A stretch of 64,000 bases of DNA, taken from positions 384,092 through 448,091 of the forward strand of contig NW_027192209.1 of assembly GCF_041956535.1 (NCBI RefSeq), given 5' to 3'. This document shows, in pieces, positions 10,242 to 24,990 of the stretch. The notes beneath the pieces are model-generated. The model was not told the origin of the DNA. It was given only the letters and a program-made list of their open reading frames with translations, and did not search any database. The position numbers were made by a program, and so were the translations under genes. Source of the stretch: Calcarisporiella thermophila CBS 279.70 (lineage: Eukaryota > Calcarisporiellomycota). Every line of letters begins with the position of its first letter. The stretch's first letter is position 1.

Positions 10242-13200
10242 ATGGCAAACCTCCCAGAATTATTGAAAAAGCGTAAGGGTGGCCTGAATATGAATACCAT
10301 AAATACCGTGAATTTTTAGTTTCATCCTCTTTTTAGGATTTTTGGATAATATCCGTGCAGTTCAACCTCCAAGTCGGTATAAAGTATTAGTTGCTGACCC
10401 ACCAGCACTTAAAATTCTTTCGGCATCATGTCAGATGTACGATATACTGGAAGAGCAAGTAACATGTAAATAGAGTTTGATGTATTTAAACTTGAATATT
10501 TGGGAGCTTACATTTGAATTTCTTCACTTAAAATAGTGGTAGAAAATATCACAAAACAGCGGCAACCCTACCCAAGCTTAGAAGCAATCTATCTCCTAAC
10601 CCCAGTTCCTGCATCTTTTAAAAGACTGATAGAAGATTTTTCTCGGCCACAAGGCCCGATGTATGCAGCAGCTCATCTTATATTTACCTCTGGTATTTAG
10701 CAGTTATTTATTGGTTATTGCAGTACATTAGTTGAATTATATTTTTAGGCTTGAGTGACAAGTTATTCGAAGACTTAAACACAAGACTTAAATCCTCAGG
10801 AGTCGGGCGATATATCAAAGGTCTCAAGGAAATTTATGTAGATTTTATTGGTAAATGTGATATACAATTTCGTTTTTAGCAATCTTTGATTTACCAAATC
10901 TTCTTTATAGGCCTGGAATCCAAAGTGTTTTCGTTGGAAACTCCCTATAGTTTTTTTGGCTTATTCTCGCCTTCTGAGGTATCAAGGCTAGAAAGCGATA
11001 TTTCGAGGATTTCTAAACAAGTATTAGCGATTTTTTCCTTCGATTACACACAACACTCTTAACGAATATGCATTTATATAGCTATTATCTGTATGCGTGA
11101 CCTTAGGCGAGAATCCAGTAATAAGATATCATCGACCGCTAGATGCTGAAGGCAAAGTTAGTCGAACACTTCCCTACAAAATTGCGCTCAATCTACAGCA
11201 AGAACTGGATGGATTTTGCAAAGTTAATCCTAATTTTCCGGTATGCATTGTGTGAGTTTTGCTAAGGGTTCTTGAGGGAGAATAATCACTTTCAATTTTA
11301 TTCTACTTACTTTTCCTCAATTTGGCTTGGAATTAGCCGAAGAAGGACCCCGCACAACCCCGAGCGACTCTGATCGTTCTTGATCGCACAATTGATCTCG
11401 CTGCGCCGATACTACATGAATTCACTTATCAGGCTATGGCAAACGATCTATTACCAATTGAGAACGGAAAATATACGTAAGACTGTATTTTGCAAACAGG
11501 ATTACAATTTAGCTAAGCCTTTTTCTTTTCAATAGCTATGCTTATTCGAATGCAGAAGGCGATTCGTCTACAAAAGAATTCACGCTTGAGGAGGCTGATG
11601 ATATTTACAATCAAATTCGACACATGCATATTGCTGAATGCACAGATTATTTAGTTGAAAAATTTAATAAATTTCTTAGTAGTAATAAAGCGATACAAAA
11701 AAGGTAACATATACAACAGTGAATATTTCAGGCGTTGATTTCTTATGTTTGAATGACAGTGAGAGTGGGCAGGCAGCTAGCCTCAGGGACATGAAAGAAA
11801 TGCTAACCGCTTTACCTCAGTTTCAAGAAGACAAAGCAAAGGTAATTTAATTTTTTTAAAAGACTTTATCGACATACGTTGATATTTTTTTTATATTTAT
11901 TCTCTTCCTATAGTATTCTGCTCATATTACCATTGCACAGAACTGTATGAATGCTTTCGAGAACAGTAAATTAAATCAAACTGGTTTACTTGAACAGGTG
12001 ATCTTTTGTTTTGCCTTTGAATACAAATCAAAAAATGAGATTAAATATCCAAAATTTACCTATAGAACTTGGCAACTGGTGAAACGGTTGACGGAGAGCC
12101 ACCAAAGACTGTGATGGCGGAGATGGTGCCCCTACTAGACGATGAGGCTGTTGGGTAAAATAATCTTAATTAATTCTCTGTTTCTTTTCATTAACTTTTT
12201 TTATTAGTCAATTGGACAGAGTCCGACTTTTAATGCTATATATCGTATTTAAGGAAAATGGTGTGTCAGACGACGATATGCGCAAGTTGCTGGAACACTC
12301 GCGTATATCTCCAGACTACCGGGAAGCCATAAATAATCTCTCTTTGCTCGGCGTTACTGTTTCCAAAGTACATTAAATTACCTAATTTTATGAGTATTTT
12401 GATTTAATCTATTTCCTTTAATAGTCTGAACGAATAAATAAGACAAAGAAAAAAAGAGAACGGAGAAAGGCTCAACAGCAAGAAGACACGCCCTATGAGC
12501 TATCGAGATATATACCCATGGTTAAGCGAATAGCCGAGGTTAGTCTTATCGGGAATACATATCGGGTCAATCTACTAACGCTATAAACAATGTTTTTATT
12601 TTATTTAGAATGAAGCAACAGGAAATCTTGATACAAGCCTCTATCCTTTTGTAGTTGAACAGCAGGAGGATGAGACTATATCAGAAGGACTTTCAAATCA
12701 ACCAGTTACCTCATTAAGAACGTGAGAAATTACTCTGTCCCGACTTTGTAATTGATACTAACACAAAACCTTCACATCATCGCTAGCACTAAACCTGGGT
12801 GGCATAAAAAATCTGAGGTAGGCGGGATAATTCTTACGATTCTAATAGAGAGTTTAATAGGACATCCGTACTTTGTTAGGAAAACCGTTTATCTGGACGA
12901 ATTATTGTATTTATAGCGGGAGGCCTTACTTTTTCTGAGATAAGAACTGCATATGAAATTTTTCGTCAATACGATCGCGAAGTGATCATAGGTATATTTT
13001 ACCCATCCCAAACAGAATAATAACTTGTGCACGTAGTAAAACAACTAAAACCTATTATAGGATCAACACATACCATTACCCCTAAGGAATTTGTTAAGGA
13101 TATGCGATATCTTAGAACTGGGCCTCCTAGAGCATCTCCCTCATCTGCCCCTTCTACAGGACTGCCACAATCTATTCAGAATAAATCTCTGCCCGTTGGC

Positions 13201-13440
13201 ATTGGATCTAGATCAGGGCAAGGTGTACCGCTTCCAGGTGCTGCCCCTGCTAATTCAGTCCCAGCACCGGCCTCTATCTCATCCGGAAAATACGCTGCTG
13301 CACCACCTCAGAATACCGGTCGTCCTCCCAATGCATATAGTAGAACTGGACCTTCTCCTCCTGACCAATCTACATACCAGGTAAATTTGGAGAAGGAGAA
13401 AGAAAAAAAGTTAGGGTTTTTTGGGCGATCAAAGAAATAG
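10242..13440 (+). CDS. SEC1: Sec1/Munc18 protein of exocytosis
   Basis: SM protein that clasps syntaxin/SNARE complexes to drive vesicle fusion at the plasma membrane. Seventeen exons: 10242-10272, 10337-10465, 10537-10692, 10749-10850, 10911-11020, 11082-11240, 11337-11476, 11536-11703, 11760-11841, 11914-11997, 12066-12154, 12208-12367, 12425-12538, 12609-12721, 12787-12817, 12880-12991, 13061-13440; 719 residues. Order of motifs matches Sec1/STXBP1 rather than Sly1: YKVLVADPPALKILSASC, PSLEAIYLLTP, TLIVLDRTIDLAAPILHE, YQAMANDLLPIENGKY, FIAGGLTFSEIRTAYE, IIGSTHTITPKEFVKDM. The last 110 residues are a Pro/Ser-rich tail ending in a lysine cluster (KEKEKKLGFFGRSKK), typical of filamentous-fungal Sec1. 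Confidence 0.94.
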
Positions 13441-13721
13441 TTGAAGCTGATATAGACTGGCTAGTTACTAGCTGTGTGAAAGATTCATAATTAAGGCATC
13501 TCGCAATACAAATTTTAATGATATTGATTTAAGGAATAAAATTTAGTATTTTTCAAGGAAAAGAAATCTGAAACTGTATCTTTGAAGAATACAATAGAGT
13601 AAAAACTCCAAAGTGAGGGGAAAATACCATACATATCTACAAAATTTTATATATATAGTTTCATTTTTTTAAAAAATAAATTTTTTAAAGTTTTTAATTA
13701 TTCAAGTTAAAAAATAAATAA

Positions 13722-15140
13722 TTAGAATCCACCAATTTGCGCTTTTTTCAATGGCTCTTCTTCTTCAAACTCCTCTGAAATCTCTATCTGATTAGGGATC
13801 GAGGTCCCGTTCACTCTCGACTCAAGGGCAATCTTAGAATCATTGATAGCCTTTTCTTTTGCTATCATTTCTTTCAGTTTGTTAACTTCTCCTTCCGCCA
13901 TAGGATAACAATGCTCAGGACCTGGGAATCGTCGAAGCTTTACATCCTCATGATATTCGCGCAAAGCATTGGTGATAATAGAAGAGAGGTCAGCATATTG
14001 CTTGCAGAATCTAAAATTAAAAGTAAATTACAAGTTTATATGATTCAAGCAAGGTTAATGTTACCTTGGCATAAATCGATCGAACATTCCTAGCATATCG
14101 TTTTGAACTAAAACTTGACCACTGCATCCACTCCCAGCACCAATACCAATAGTAGGTATTTTGAGACGCTCAGTCACATAGCTTGCTGATGCTTCAGGAA
14201 CAGCTTCGAGCACTACTGCAAAGCATCCAGCCTTTTGTAACTGAAGTGCATCCTCTAACAATTGCTTCGTCTAATATATCATAGTTAATAATTTGGTTGA
14301 AAACATTCTTATTTTTCTATAATCATACTTTTGCAGCAGTTTTTCCTTGTACGCGATATCCACCTAGTGAGGATTGACGTTGAGGAGTAAGCCCAATATG
14401 TCCAAGAACGGGAATCCCAACAGACGTCATTCTATGTATAATATCAGCAATCTCTGCACCTCCTTCCATTTTAACCGCCTGTAATGATATGAGTGAGCTA
14501 CTAAGCGTTTTGTGTAAACATTTAATAAACACAAACCTCCATATTTCCTTCTTTGATTAGCCTAATCGCATTTTTAAGAGCAATGTCTGCGCCTATTTCA
14601 TAGGTCCCGAAAGGTAAATCTGCAATTTTAAATGATGCTTTTGCACCCCTTGCGACCGCTCTGCAATGATGCAGTATCTCCTATACATCCAATATTAAAT
14701 TGGTTCTGAAAATTAAAACTGTAAATATAATTTCTTACATCAATTGTTAGTGGAACAGTGGTCTCATAGCCCAGTTCAACCATTCCAAGAGAATCTCCGA
14801 CAAGGCAAGTATCGATCCCGGCTCTGTCAGCAAAGAGCGCAGAGGGGTAATCTTGCGCAGTGATCATGGTAATAGGTTCCTTTTTCTTATACATTTTTTG
14901 GATATGATGTATTGTAACTTTAGGCCTTGCAGAAGGATCTATTAAAAAGTGATGGATGAGAATTTCAAAACTTAAACCATATTCATCAAATATTAATGAA
15001 CCTTTCTCGACTTGGTTGACAGGCCTAGAGCTGTAAAGTCTAAAGAAGGGTAAACGTATTGTTCGTTTGCAAGCTCCGGTTTGAACACGGCATGTTTGGA
15101 GCAGGCATGAAGGGATTTTGGAAGACGAAGTTGGAAGCAT
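13722..15140 (-). CDS. panB: 3-methyl-2-oxobutanoate hydroxymethyltransferase
   Basis: First committed step of pantothenate (coenzyme A) synthesis: adds a hydroxymethyl group from methylene-THF to 2-oxoisovalerate; fungal forms (Ecm31) are mitochondrial. Exons 14739-15140, 14537-14680, 14329-14478, 14065-14270 and 13722-14010 give 396 residues. Motifs: [86 protein letters not shown]. The N-terminus is Arg/Ser-rich, fitting a transit peptide. Bases 14939-15001 (63 nt) look like a further intron (GT...TAG) that is stop-free and a multiple of three; removing it shortens the protein to 375 residues without changing the frame. Which form is made cannot be told from sequence alone. Confidence 0.92.
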
Positions 15141-16319
15141 TTCCCCAGATTAATTAAAAAAACGAACGAAATAATTTCATTAAACAAAACCAACGAGAAT
15201 ATATATATACATGTGAAAAGATAGTCACAAAATATCAGATGACAATCTGAATCCAATTAAAAATTTAGACAATCATTTCGTATGAATAATCCCGGAGTAT
15301 TTTAGAGTTTGGCAAGCCTTCAATGCTATATTTTATCGTAATTTTGCTCCAGGAGCGAAAGTCATAGGCCGAAGAGCATCAGCTAATGTGATGAAAGGAG
15401 GGTGGCTGTAAATTAAGAGAGATTGTTGGATTGTTTTGAAAATTTTGGGGTAGAAATATCCTTAAAGTGACCTGTCCATACACTAAATATTTTGGACAAT
15501 TCAGGAAGCTGACAAAATTGTAAAGTTAATGTAATGCAACTTAAACAATAGGTACTGGTATTATAATATAGGTGAAAAATTATAACAATATAACTATCAA
15601 ATATTTTATCATAAATTCATTTAACATTTAACTTGATAATTCGTAAAGTAAATGAGGCAATAATAAATAAAGGCGAAGAATACAAAAAAAAACAAATAGT
15701 GATTCTCTTTTAAATCATAGCTGTATTTTTCAATTCATCTATTGCAACTGCTTCATTTAGCAGATTTAGATTTTTTTACTTCCAAAAGTGTGCTAAATAG
15801 AAAGCAACGGATAAACTTTCCCTGAATATTATACTATGAAATTTCATTTGCTATTATCATAGGGCTATTTGCTGATTAACCATCCTTAAAAGATACCTAT
15901 ATCCTCTGGTTCAAAATAGCCATATCCGATTACTTTTTGCCACTGCGAATTGATTAGACCGATTGGGAGATTGTCAGAATTGATGCTGATACACTTTCGT
16001 CCAAGCTAAGAGATATCAAATATCCAAGTCTGTGTACAATGTGGTCCTCTAGTAGATCAAGTGAAAATCTGCTTTATATGTCCATATTAATTTATAATGA
16101 TAGAGCAAAATAAATTTTATATATACAATCCTACCAAGAGCTAAGACCGTAGTCATAAATAAGCAAATGGAGGCATACACCGGGTAATTTTTTTTCTGCT
16201 TTATAAGAGAATTATTAAGGAAAGATTAGGAAACAAGCGTCTTACAGTGATTTGATATAGATGAAAATTGGAATAAATTACATATGTCAGGTATAAAAAA
16301 GATATAAGAGTGGGATTTT
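15141..16319. other. Long intergenic stretch with unexplained open segments
   Basis: 1.2 kb between panB and the PA-TM-RING gene. On the minus strand, 15897-16005 and 16135-16195 are open, bounded by AG and GT, and read as protein-like text (for example INSQWQKVIGYGYFEPED), but their phases do not join in the most attractive frames. On the plus strand, 15283-15416 is open without a start codon. I recognise no family. A small uncharacterised gene or a decayed one is possible. Confidence 0.3.
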
Positions 16320-17947
16320 TCAAGAGATTCGATCAGCAAGCATCTCTATTGCCCGTGTATATTCAATTTCTCTCATCTCACGTTCAGCAGCTGTCAGGTA
16401 ATTCTCAGTTCCAGCAAGACACTCAAACTTGCATATAGGACAAACTGCCGCTTTTGTCATGAGCCAGCGATCTGAAACAAATAAAACTACGTTAGTATAG
16501 CTGAACTATAAATTAATAGTTATCAATACTTACCCACACATTTTCTATGGTATTCATGACGGCAAGGCAGCTGACGTATTTCTTCTCCTTCGATATAATC
16601 TTCTAAACAAATCACACAAGCCGACAAACTTTCATCTGATCTCCTTTCTTCTCTCTCAATTTGCACCTGGGATTCTGTTGGTGAAGCCCTAACAGATTGT
16701 GTATTGTCAAAAGAAGTTTCCGCGCATGGCGAACTAGTGCTGGTTGTTCGTGGATCTATGGCCTGGTATTTTGAAGAATTTGCATTCATTGAATCAGCGA
16801 GCGCCGCATGACAAACACTCAACTCTATCGAATTCTTCCTGCTCGCTCTATAGATAAAAACCGGATATGTATCCAGGATATCCTTACTCAAAGTTGGAAG
16901 TAGGTGACGTTGCAGTACAATCAATTGAGGTTGGTGTTGTCTATTACGCAAAAAGATATTCCTTAAACGCTGGATGTGGCTGTAAACAAGCGCTTAAACA
17001 AAATAGACAATTAAACTATTGAATAATACTACCACAAAGGCAAACATGTTACCTCCACTAATCAAAATTATCCCAAGAACCATAACATTGATTAGAATAC
17101 TATATGTCCACGAGAACTGCGATTGGTAGGAAAGTGAATTTTTAGATATATCCGAAAAAGTAGCAAGGATGTGTGTAGTAGTGCTATTAGTTTGATTTTG
17201 GCTCTGGAGTATCTGATGCAATTTTTCCAGTAAATCGGATCCCGTAGTATTGGAAACTAGAGCCGCCCTAATGGTCGTGGATTTTTAGTTCTTAGCGAAT
17301 CACTAATAATAATAATAATTACCTGATAAAGCTGAAGCCCGGCATTAATATAAGATCATCATCGTCAAATGTAGAATAATTTGTTGAAAGTGAATCTACG
17401 ATGATGGCAGCCAATGCCCAATTCTTTAGAGCCGTGAGCTTGGCTTATCATAGCGAAAATAAAGGTAAAATGTAACGTCGTAAGAGAATTAAGAATCTAA
17501 CAAAGAACATGCTCACTGGAAAATGTACACTCTCCTCTTCTAACCACTGCAATGCCCTTAAAACCGTTAAATTGTGACAAAAATTCTGGCGGTTTCACTT
17601 CTTCACACGCGTACCCTACGTCGATTAATATCCCCTACACTGAAAAGATTAAATCACAATTCAAGATAAAGATTGTCCGAATATAATTTACAATTAAACC
17701 ACCGGATTTTGGAATTTCAGCAGTTAGTTGGTGTTGATGTGCGCCGCTAATATAATAAAGATGTTAGTTTCCCCTTATGATTCAGTATGAATCTAAAATA
17801 CCTATAATTCCAAGCTGGGAGCTCGGGTGAAAACACAGCCTGGTTTTGATCCCTTGATATTAACCTGCAAGAAATTACTAACTGAGCATGTGAAGAGCTC
17901 AGCAGTAATGCACCAAATACGAGAGCTATCCAGAAAGGGCTCCTCAT
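16320..17947 (-). CDS. PA-TM-RING E3 ubiquitin ligase (RNF13/RNF167-like)
   Basis: Membrane ubiquitin ligase of the endolysosomal system. Exons 17802-17947, 17692-17746, 17517-17634, 17323-17443, 17053-17267, 16534-16992 and 16320-16471 give 421 residues. Signal peptide at residues 1-21 (start chosen as the first ATG; the frame extends upstream only to a TTG). A protease-associated lumenal domain follows (GIAVVRRGECTF, AAIIVDS). Many N-x-S/T sites lie before a transmembrane helix around residues 197-217 (SILINVMVLGIILIS). The cytoplasmic part holds a RING-H2 finger of C3H2C3 type (CVICLEDYIEGEEIRQLPC, HEYHRKC, CPIC) at about 346-386, completed only when intron 16472-16533 is removed. Confidence 0.88.
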
Positions 17948-18660
17948 CTCAAATTTACTCTGCAAGTTATTCTATCCTCTTCTTTTCCTCTTTATGGAGA
18001 TATAAAAAGATGATTGTGTAACTCTGTATTGAGTTCTAAAGTAATAGCCACTCTTCCGGCTCTCATGCAGTGCGCCTTATTATCAAGACAGTATCATACT
18101 ACAAGGACAACCATGTGAATCAGCAATCCATTTTAGATCCCAAGAAAAAGTCCTTTATACTTAGTAACTGTCATATCGGTAATATTTCCCCTTAAACTGT
18201 GTAATGAATAGTTCTCTAGTAGAGGCACGTTTCCTTGAAATGGTTTTATTTCCTCTTTTACATTGATATAACATTTATAATCAGAGATAGTGCGCTTGTA
18301 TCTTTTGATTAATAACAATATCTCATAAACAATTAATTTTCTGCATCAACCATATGCAACTACTGAAGAAAGTTGAATGAAGACTATAAATCTTTATGCA
18401 GAACCTATGTGTATATGCATCGATGCTAGTTTCGTGGTGCCCTGTGTCTTTACTAAATTTTTATATATCTCATTTCTATTCTTTTTTTTTTTTTCAATTG
18501 AGGATATTTTTTCAATCAAATATTAATATACAGGGGAAGATTTAGAATATGAAAAAGTCATCAAATTAAAGTCTGGTTTTTTTTTTTCAAGTCCAGCTGG
18601 TCAAATTTGTGTATATTTTTATAGCTATTAAATATTTATCTTGACGAAAGAGAAAATGCT
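17948..18660. other. Intergenic region
   Basis: AT-rich spacer between the 5' end of the RING ligase gene and the 3' end of SNU23. Several T-runs near 18480-18590. No coding or RNA feature seen. Confidence 0.5.
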
Positions 18661-19543
18661 TCAAGATTTACCGCCGAATCCACTAAAGCTATTATGTATA
18701 TTATAGGTTAATTTTCCTGCTCTTCGTCGATGATATATAAAATATTACCCCATTAAACGCGCCATTTCATCATTTTCAGGAGTTGAGATATTGTCATCAT
18801 TTTTTTCCTTGGCTTTTTTTGTTTTTTTTTCTCTCTTTTTCGCCTTCGTTCCTCCTCCTCTTCTTTCTGTGACATGGCTACGCGTTCATCAAAATCTTTT
18901 ATAATATGAATTTATGAAAGTATCAGTAACACTTCACTATAAAAAAATATCACAACAATACCGTATTCCTTCTCCGGCTGCTCTTTCTTTCTTTTTAGCA
19001 TTTCCAACCTTGCTTTTACTTCATCCAAAGTACTTCTCTCCACTCGCATTGACATGCCCATATTACTCTGATCTAAAATCGAAAAATTGAGTTATTACTT
19101 GGACTATATGATAAAGGCTATCGAGATACTTGCGTTTTCTCCCATTAATGTGATCCAAATAATTAACAGAGTCTTTCACCACACAATCACAAACTTTACA
19201 GTAAAACCCGGGTTGCTTCGAAGCTATGCTTGTAGATTGAACGACTTGAGTTTTGTTTAGATTCGTATCTAATGCGATTTTCTCATCCCTTGCACGCAAA
19301 AGATCCCGCTGTACTGGTGGATCCTTTTTTTGCTTCTCTTCCTTTTTCTCATGCTCTCTCTCTTTTTTTGCTCGCTCTCTTGCACGTCTCTCATATTCTT
19401 CTTTACTTAATATTTTCCTACCGCCAGACTCATCCTTCGTGTTAATCTCCTAATACAATTTAAGATTAGATTCTGATCATATATACAGATATATAATTTT
19501 TTTACACCAATACCTCATTGGAAACGCTTTTTTCTGCTGACAT
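18661..19543 (-). CDS. SNU23: U4/U6.U5 tri-snRNP zinc-finger protein (Snu23/ZMAT2)
   Basis: Component of the spliceosomal B complex. Exons 19514-19543, 19134-19449, 19072-18962, 18895-18749 and 18688-18661 (minus strand). A single C2H2 matrin-type finger reads FYCKVCDCVVKDSVNYLDH then INGRKHQSN across intron 19073-19133, followed by the hallmark GMSMRVERSTLDEVKAR, EYDFDERV, and the C-terminus DEMARLMG joined to FSGFGGKS. Two oddities: intron 19073-19133 is GC-AG, and exon 18749-18895 does not keep one frame. Its start (DFDERVAMSQ) and its end (NDEMARLMG) are both conserved but differ by one base, the break lying in a lysine-rich stretch coded by A-runs (18798-18840). Read literally, the protein would end early with an unrelated tail. 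Confidence 0.85.
19073..19133 (-). other. GC-AG intron in SNU23
   Basis: The exon ends AAAC and the intron begins GCAAGT, the usual context of functional GC 5' splice sites; it ends TTTTAG. The join gives INGRKHQSNMGMSMRVERS, collinear with ZMAT2. Using the nearby GT (19129) with another AG gives a shorter, less conserved junction. Confidence 0.75.
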
Positions 19544-19675
19544 CGTTAATGGTTTTTACCATCCAATACTTTCTATGCCAATGCATTAACAGAATATGAC
19601 TGTCTTTTTAAACAAGCCACTCGTCAATACTAAATATGACATTTCGTAATAGTTTAATAATCTCGAGAGGAGAAA
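19544..19675. promoter_or_regulatory. Shared divergent promoter region SNU23/MSS51
   Basis: 132 bp between the two start codons, so the promoters overlap. No factor site is claimed. Confidence 0.5.
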
Positions 19676-21093
19676 ATGTTCAGGTCTTCAATTCTAACTA
19701 GAATTTGTTACGTGAATGCCCGAAGCAAGTATCAATTGCCTTCAGGGCATCTGGCACTGTCAATTAGATCGATTTCTTTCCAATCTCTCTTTGGTAAACA
19801 AACCAACGCCGTGAAAAATGATACCCAGAGGAAACCGATTTTATCGAAGAATGAGCTTTTTTATCCGCTCTCTAAATCGCCAATCAAGGATATGCGTGAG
19901 CGTGGAGATATTATTCGACAAGTAGGGTTATGCCCTGTTTGTGATGCACAGCATCGAGGCGCTCGCAATCATATGAAGACACCAGCATATGAATGTTCGA
20001 ATTGCGGTTATCCAACTCATTGCTGCGAAGAACATTACCTCCAAGACAAACTCGATCACGAAAAATTTTGTAGTACACTGCGAGAGCATAATGAGGATGA
20101 ACATGACCTCAGGTCGGGCAGAAGAATGCTTGAATTTGAGTTTCCAAGTAATTATTTGCTAGAAATTTTCTATAGATTTGATTTAATATGTATTCTCTTT
20201 TAATCAGCCGCGCAGCCTTTGGACGAGTCTGTAAATTTTGGCAATTGGAATCTTTTCTTTTACACTCGCGGATTTCCGGGCATGGAATCTGAAAGATCTT
20301 CGCGACACGTCTCAAAGCTGCTGACTTATCCGATAACAATGGCTTCTATTTTACATGAATCAAGCCCGTATAAATTTGGCAAACATCTGACAGCTGAGGG
20401 ATTAAAGTCACTAGCTGGTAGGTAATACTCATTTAATTATTAATTGGTTTTTTATTTATTCCTCTTCCTTTAGCTCTGAGAACAACTCTCCATACTAAGC
20501 AAGAATCTTTGGGTGCTAAACAACTTATTCCCCAAGACACAGTTAGAATATTCGTCGTGGGAGCCCGTGCAGAGGCACAATTACCAATGCAATCTTATAT
20601 GCAACTTGCATATCTCTTTCCCGGAATTCCTTTTCACCTCCATTTTATTGGACCCGATGCACTTACTCAAGGCAAAAATCCTAAAACCGTCGTTTTTAAT
20701 GAGTATCTATCATTTACATGGGATAACTCTCTATATCACGACTATCATGACCATGTATCATCATTTGACCCATACCGTGATGTTTTCTTCTTGTTCAGTC
20801 CTGGGGTAGGACACCCAGAATCCCGCAACAACTGGAAACCATCTGTACGCAAACTTCTGCAGACAAAATGCGCCATTTTTATCACCAATTTCAGCAAACA
20901 AGATCAGGAAGAAGATGTACGCGCTATCGAAGAGGACCAGAAAAATGAGTTCGATTGGCTTATGCATCCAACGGAAAATATTTTCCGTAGTCTAAAACAA
21001 GATATTGATATCACAGACTTGCGAAAAGGCATTTATTCTAACTGGGGAGTATGCGGTATTCGAGGAAAGAAGTATGAAGTGAAGCAAGTATAG
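19676..21093 (+). CDS. MSS51: Mss51-like mitochondrial translation factor (MYND-type zinc finger)
   Basis: In yeast, Mss51 activates translation of COX1 mRNA and chaperones Cox1, coupling its synthesis to cytochrome oxidase assembly. Exons 19676-20147, 20208-20417 and 20474-21093 give 433 residues. The N-terminal 50 residues are basic and hydroxylated, as a mitochondrial presequence. The zinc-binding core is LCPVCDAQHRGARNH, YECSNCGYPTHCCEEHY and DHEKFCSTLR, followed by NEDEHDLRSGRRMLEFEFP, which is characteristic of Mss51. LCPVC contains a Cys-Pro motif of the kind used for haem sensing in the yeast protein. The C-terminal domain (VRIFVVGARAEAQLP, HLHFIGPDA, FSPGVGHP) fits the Mss51 C-terminal family. 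Confidence 0.9.
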
Positions 21094-21239
21094 AAGCTGT
21101 TTGGTAGAAGCAAGATGCAAAACGCCCTTGTTATATTATCCCTTTCAGCATAAATTATATAAAAAAATATATTCTATGTGTGAATAAATCTTTTCAAAAA
21201 AGTAAAGACAATAAAATAGATAAAATACTACTCTAAATT

Positions 21240-24990
<3,751 letters not shown>

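Noticed and set aside
10242-13440. Sly1 (ER-Golgi SM protein) for the gene called SEC1
   Set aside because: The motifs around DLLPIEN, the GSTHTITP C-terminal signature and the Pro-rich tail fit exocytic Sec1/STXBP1 better.
18133-18318. 61-codon minus frame between the RING gene and SNU23
   Set aside because: No similarity, no plausible exon borders.
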